Positions 61,996 to 64,000 of a DNA stretch of 64,000 bases are shown here, piece after piece (position 1 is the stretch's first letter; the number at the start of each line of letters is the position of its first letter). The DNA is taken from the NCBI GenBank assembly GCA_014237395.1, contig JABZFP010000014.1:186001-250000 (forward strand), given 5' to 3'. A program made the translations under genes and the position numbers. This DNA is from Desulfobacteraceae bacterium (GTDB taxonomy: Bacteria; Desulfobacterota; Desulfobacteria; Desulfobacterales; UBA5852). The notes beneath the pieces were generated by a model that worked only from the letters and a program-made list of their open reading frames with translations, was not told the DNA's origin and ran no database searches.

Positions 61996-62835
61996 ATGAC
62001 CCCTGCGAGTGGTGCTGACAAGGATCCCACGGCGCAATATCTCGGGCGCATTCTGGTGCGCCCCTATGCATCATCGTTGAAGCGGCGGGTCGTCACCCTG
62101 ATAAAGGCGTGTCGGGCGTTCGACCATACGGGGGCTCCCGCTATTCCTTATATCGCCGCCTGGCAGGCCCATGACAATATCTGGTATGAGTTTGCCGGTC
62201 GTCGGTTTCTGGCATTGTTTGATTGCCCGGGGGATCGCCTGGCCGAAACGTTTCGCAGTCGGGTGGTGGATCAGCGGGTCTATAAATGGGTCAACATGAA
62301 CGCGGCCATCCAGCGGGAGGTCCGCACCCAGGCCGAGCTGCAGCACGTCCGCAGCCACTTGCGGGAAGAGGGTATTATCCAGGGAGAGGTCGATGCCGTG
62401 TACAAGGTGGATTCTCCCCGCAGCGGCATTGTCTGGCTCAAGGATCAGGCCGTGGTGGAGGTTTTCGAAACGGATCGTCTTTGCCTTTCGGTGGGGCACC
62501 TGACGCTCGTTACCAAAGAGATGCGCTCGGAGGAGGAGCGGCTGGAAAAGGAACGCCTGCAGGTATCCCTGGAGATGGCCGGGGCGGTTTGCCACGAGTT
62601 GAACCAGCCGATCCAGGGGATTTCCAGTTATGCCGAACGCCTGCTGGGCGAGCTCACGCCTGGGAGCGCCGCGCACGACCACGTCAAAGGCGTTATGGAC
62701 TTGGTCGGGAGAATGGGGGTCATCACCCGGAAACTCATGAAAATTACGCGCTATGAGACCAAGGATTATCTGAAGGGGGTGCGCATCATCGATATCGACC
62801 GGGCGGCCGACGAACCGCCTGAACCACAGGGCTGA
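61996..62835 (+). CDS. Histidine-kinase-like protein lacking the ATP-binding domain
   Basis: 279 residues from ATG 61996. Residues 1-160 are a novel input region; a coiled-coil-like stretch (about 170-195, RSEEERLEKERLQ) leads to a HisKA dimerisation helix with phospho-acceptor His200 in AVCHELNQPIQGI. The protein ends about 70 residues later without N, G1 or G2 boxes, so there is no HATPase_c domain. It may be a histidine phosphotransfer partner for a separate kinase, or a kinase that lost its catalytic half. Confidence 0.8.
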   Translation: MTPASGADKDPTAQYLGRILVRPYASSLKRRVVTLIKACRAFDHTGAPAIPYIAAWQAHDNIWYEFAGRRFLALFDCPGDRLAETFRSRVVDQRVYKWVNMNAAIQREVRTQAELQHVRSHLREEGIIQGEVDAVYKVDSPRSGIVWLKDQAVVEVFETDRLCLSVGHLTLVTKEMRSEEERLEKERLQVSLEMAGAVCHELNQPIQGISSYAERLLGELTPGSAAHDHVKGVMDLVGRMGVITRKLMKITRYETKDYLKGVRIIDIDRAADEPPEPQG

Positions 62836-62962
62836 CCCGATAAACGGCGCAGGGGGCAATTTGTTTGTGCGGGCATCACCCCCGCCAGTGAAACGGTTCC
62901 TGCCAGATGGAAGAACACTCCAGGCAACAACTTCAACCTCAACAGTGAAAAGTGACGGTGCC

Positions 62963-63286
62963 ATGACCAGTGATGAATGGGAAAAACGACAACTATGCAG
63001 TGACGGAAATTGTATTGGTGTGATCGGGCCGGACGGGCGCTGCAAAGAATGCGGCAAACCCGGTGAAATGGAAGTGCCGCCGGCCGAGCTGGCGTCTGAG
63101 GAACCGGAGGCGTCTGGCGCAGAGGAATACGACGATAGCGAAGCGCCGGTCGGAACGGATGACGCCGAGGAACCGGAGGTCGCCGATGATGATTGGGAAA
63201 ATCGCCGACTCTGTCCGGACGGCAACTGCATTGGCGTCATTGGCCCGGATGGGCGCTGCAAGGAGTGCGGGCGCAGTGAAGCATGA
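62963..63286 (+). CDS. Small protein with a duplicated Cys motif and acidic linker
   Basis: 107 residues from ATG 62963 (GTGACGG upstream, weak). The same unit occurs twice, at residues 5-31 and 78-103: W-E-x-R-x-L-C-x-DGNCIGVIGPDGRCKECG, with three or four Cys each, joined by a 45-residue acidic linker rich in Glu and Asp. Each unit looks like a miniature zinc-binding knuckle. Function unknown; I have an impression of single units in other Desulfobacterota proteins. No signal peptide or membrane span. Confidence 0.78.
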   Translation: MTSDEWEKRQLCSDGNCIGVIGPDGRCKECGKPGEMEVPPAELASEEPEASGAEEYDDSEAPVGTDDAEEPEVADDDWENRRLCPDGNCIGVIGPDGRCKECGRSEA

Positions 63287-63422
63287 GGCCCAATTCCGAT
63301 AACGGAATTTTTATACCGCGGCCCTATATTTGGGCTTGAAATTTGAGGGCGCTCTTGTTAAAGGACGCGTCACCGTTTATTGGGTGCATCGCTCGGTGGA
63401 CGGGTTTCAATCAGCAGGACCT

Positions 63423-63507
63423 GGTGGGGTTCCCGAGTGGTCAAAGGGAGCAGACTGTAAATCTGCCGGCAAAGCCTTCGGAGGTTCAAATCCTCCCCCC
63501 ACCACCA
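63423..63507 (+). tRNA. tRNA-Tyr (GTA), CCA encoded
   Basis: 85 bases. Acceptor GGTGGGG / CCCCACC, D arm GTGGTCAAAGGGAGC, anticodon stem GCAGA / TCTGC with loop CTGTAAA (anticodon GTA), long variable arm, T arm GGAGG-TTCAAAT-CCTCC, discriminator A and CCA. Class II shape as expected for bacterial tRNA-Tyr. Confidence 0.97.
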
Positions 63508-63520
63508 CATTTCGCATTGC

Positions 63521-63598
63521 GTCCCCATCGTCTAGCCCGGTCCAGGACACCGGCCTTTCACGCCGGCGACAGGGGTTCGAATCCCCTTGGGGACGCCA
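63521..63598 (+). tRNA. tRNA-Glu (TTC), CCA encoded
   Basis: 78 bases. Acceptor GTCCCCA / TGGGGAC, anticodon stem CCGGC / GCCGG with loop CTTTCAC (anticodon TTC), T arm AGGGG-TTCGAAT-CCCCT, discriminator G and CCA. Starts 13 bases after the tRNA-Tyr, so both are likely cut from one transcript. Confidence 0.97.
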
Positions 63599-63657
63599 AT
63601 TAAACCAGAAAACGATAGGGATAAACGCTGAACGCTTATAGCATGGATACATTAAAG

Positions 63658-63688
63658 AACCCCCGCGATGGAAATCCCGGGGGTTTTT
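63658..63688 (+). terminator. Rho-independent terminator after the tRNA genes
   Basis: AACCCCCG (63658-63665) and CGGGGGTT (63678-63685) pair over 8 bp with a 12-base loop, followed by a T run (63684-63688). It ends the tRNA-Tyr/tRNA-Glu transcript. Confidence 0.88.
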
Positions 63689-63832
63689 GTTTGCGCCACT
63701 CGCTTAGCGCCTTTCTCCCCCGTCCCAATTGGTATCTGTCAAACGCCTCGCCCTAAAGCATACGTCCCCTATGGATTTCAGAACCTTCGGGTTGAAACTC
63801 AGTATCATTTGTTATATAACTATCTATAATTT

Positions 63833-64000
63833 ATGTTAATTGTAGAGTGTTATTTGATTCCGGCGCTATTGGCGAATGATGCCCGGTCTTTTCCTCTCGG
63901 TGTTCAACTGTATCTCGACGCCGACGCGGCATACTGGGCGTCTGGCCCGGCGAACCGTTTTTTTTTGGGCAACAGCGAGCGCTTTAAGGCTTTTTCCTAA
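63833..64000 (+). CDS. Possible small ORF at window end (55 residues)
   Basis: ATG 63833 opens 55 codons ending in TAA at the last bases of the window. The reading (LIPALLANDARSFPLGVQL, YWASGPANRFFLGNSERF) looks protein-like but there is no ribosome site, only a TATAAT box directly before the ATG. It may be chance. No relatives recognised. Confidence 0.25.
   Translation: MLIVECYLIPALLANDARSFPLGVQLYLDADAAYWASGPANRFFLGNSERFKAFS

Overview
The window looks like a chromosomal segment of a strictly anaerobic Desulfobacterota (Deltaproteobacteria) bacterium, most like the Desulfobacteraceae/Desulfosarcina group of sulfate reducers. The pointers are a tetrahaem cytochrome c3, an indolepyruvate:ferredoxin oxidoreductase, a CobA-HemD fusion next to hemC and fmdB, selA, moaA, GpgS, an XXXCH-type protein, two TRAP transporters and a phoH-pgpH-ybeY-pdxJ-tsaE-lysC block in the order usual for this phylum. 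This assignment is inference from gene content; no rRNA is present.

Region by region. 0-2.3 kb: the end of a sucrose-phosphate synthase/phosphatase overlapping sucrose phosphorylase (sucrose turnover, probably osmolyte related). 2.3-9.5 kb: mixed single genes, including an XXXCH protein, a methyltransferase, a small bacterial cereblon-like (CULT domain) protein, an MscS channel, a 2-Cys peroxiredoxin and small hypothetical proteins. 9.5-14.4 kb: a dispersed repeat, tRNA-dihydrouridine synthase, a trypsin-like protease with TPRs, a 131-bp imperfect palindrome, and the NAD(P)HX repair enzyme. 14.9-20.2 kb: iorAB followed by a TRAP transporter (dctP, hairpin, dctQM) closed by a strong terminator. 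20.4-36.1 kb: an AT-rich accessory island holding a catabolic set on the minus strand (GMC alcohol oxidoreductase, acylating aldehyde dehydrogenase, CoA-transferase, HMG-CoA-lyase-like enzyme, TRAP transporter QMP, ACT protein, isocitrate lyase/PEP mutase-like enzyme), several decayed genes, and a divergent XRE-cupin regulator with palindromes in the 1.5-kb gap between. 36.2-43.2 kb: moaA, GpgS plus an M20-type peptidase, fmdB-hemC-cobA/hemD, gmhA. 43.3-47.5 kb: two more copies of the dispersed repeat, selA with a TPR/degenerate GGDEF protein, pyrF. 47.5-55.7 kb: phoH-pgpH-ybeY-pdxJ-tsaE-lysC with a 32-residue membrane microprotein at its end, then cvpA-mazG. 55.7-64 kb: NUDIX protein, class II aldolase, SDR, fuculose-phosphate-type aldolase, alpha/beta hydrolase, cytochrome c3, a histidine kinase fragment-like protein, a protein with a duplicated Cys motif, tRNA-Tyr and tRNA-Glu.

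How the genes work together. The island reads as one substrate-to-central-metabolism route: TRAP import, oxidation of an alcohol to an aldehyde, acylating oxidation to a CoA thioester, CoA exchange and aldol cleavage, under a cupin-type regulator. The substrate is not determined. A branched hydroxyacid alcohol such as mevalonate and a sulfonate alcohol such as isethionate are the two readings I consider; both are inference. Base composition changes inside the island (the TRAP block is much poorer in GC than the enzyme genes), so it was probably assembled in pieces.

The most unusual single items are the CULT-domain protein with an intact three-tryptophan cage (3759-4211), the island with its candidate operators, and three copies of a ~260-bp intergenic repeat, one of them interrupted.
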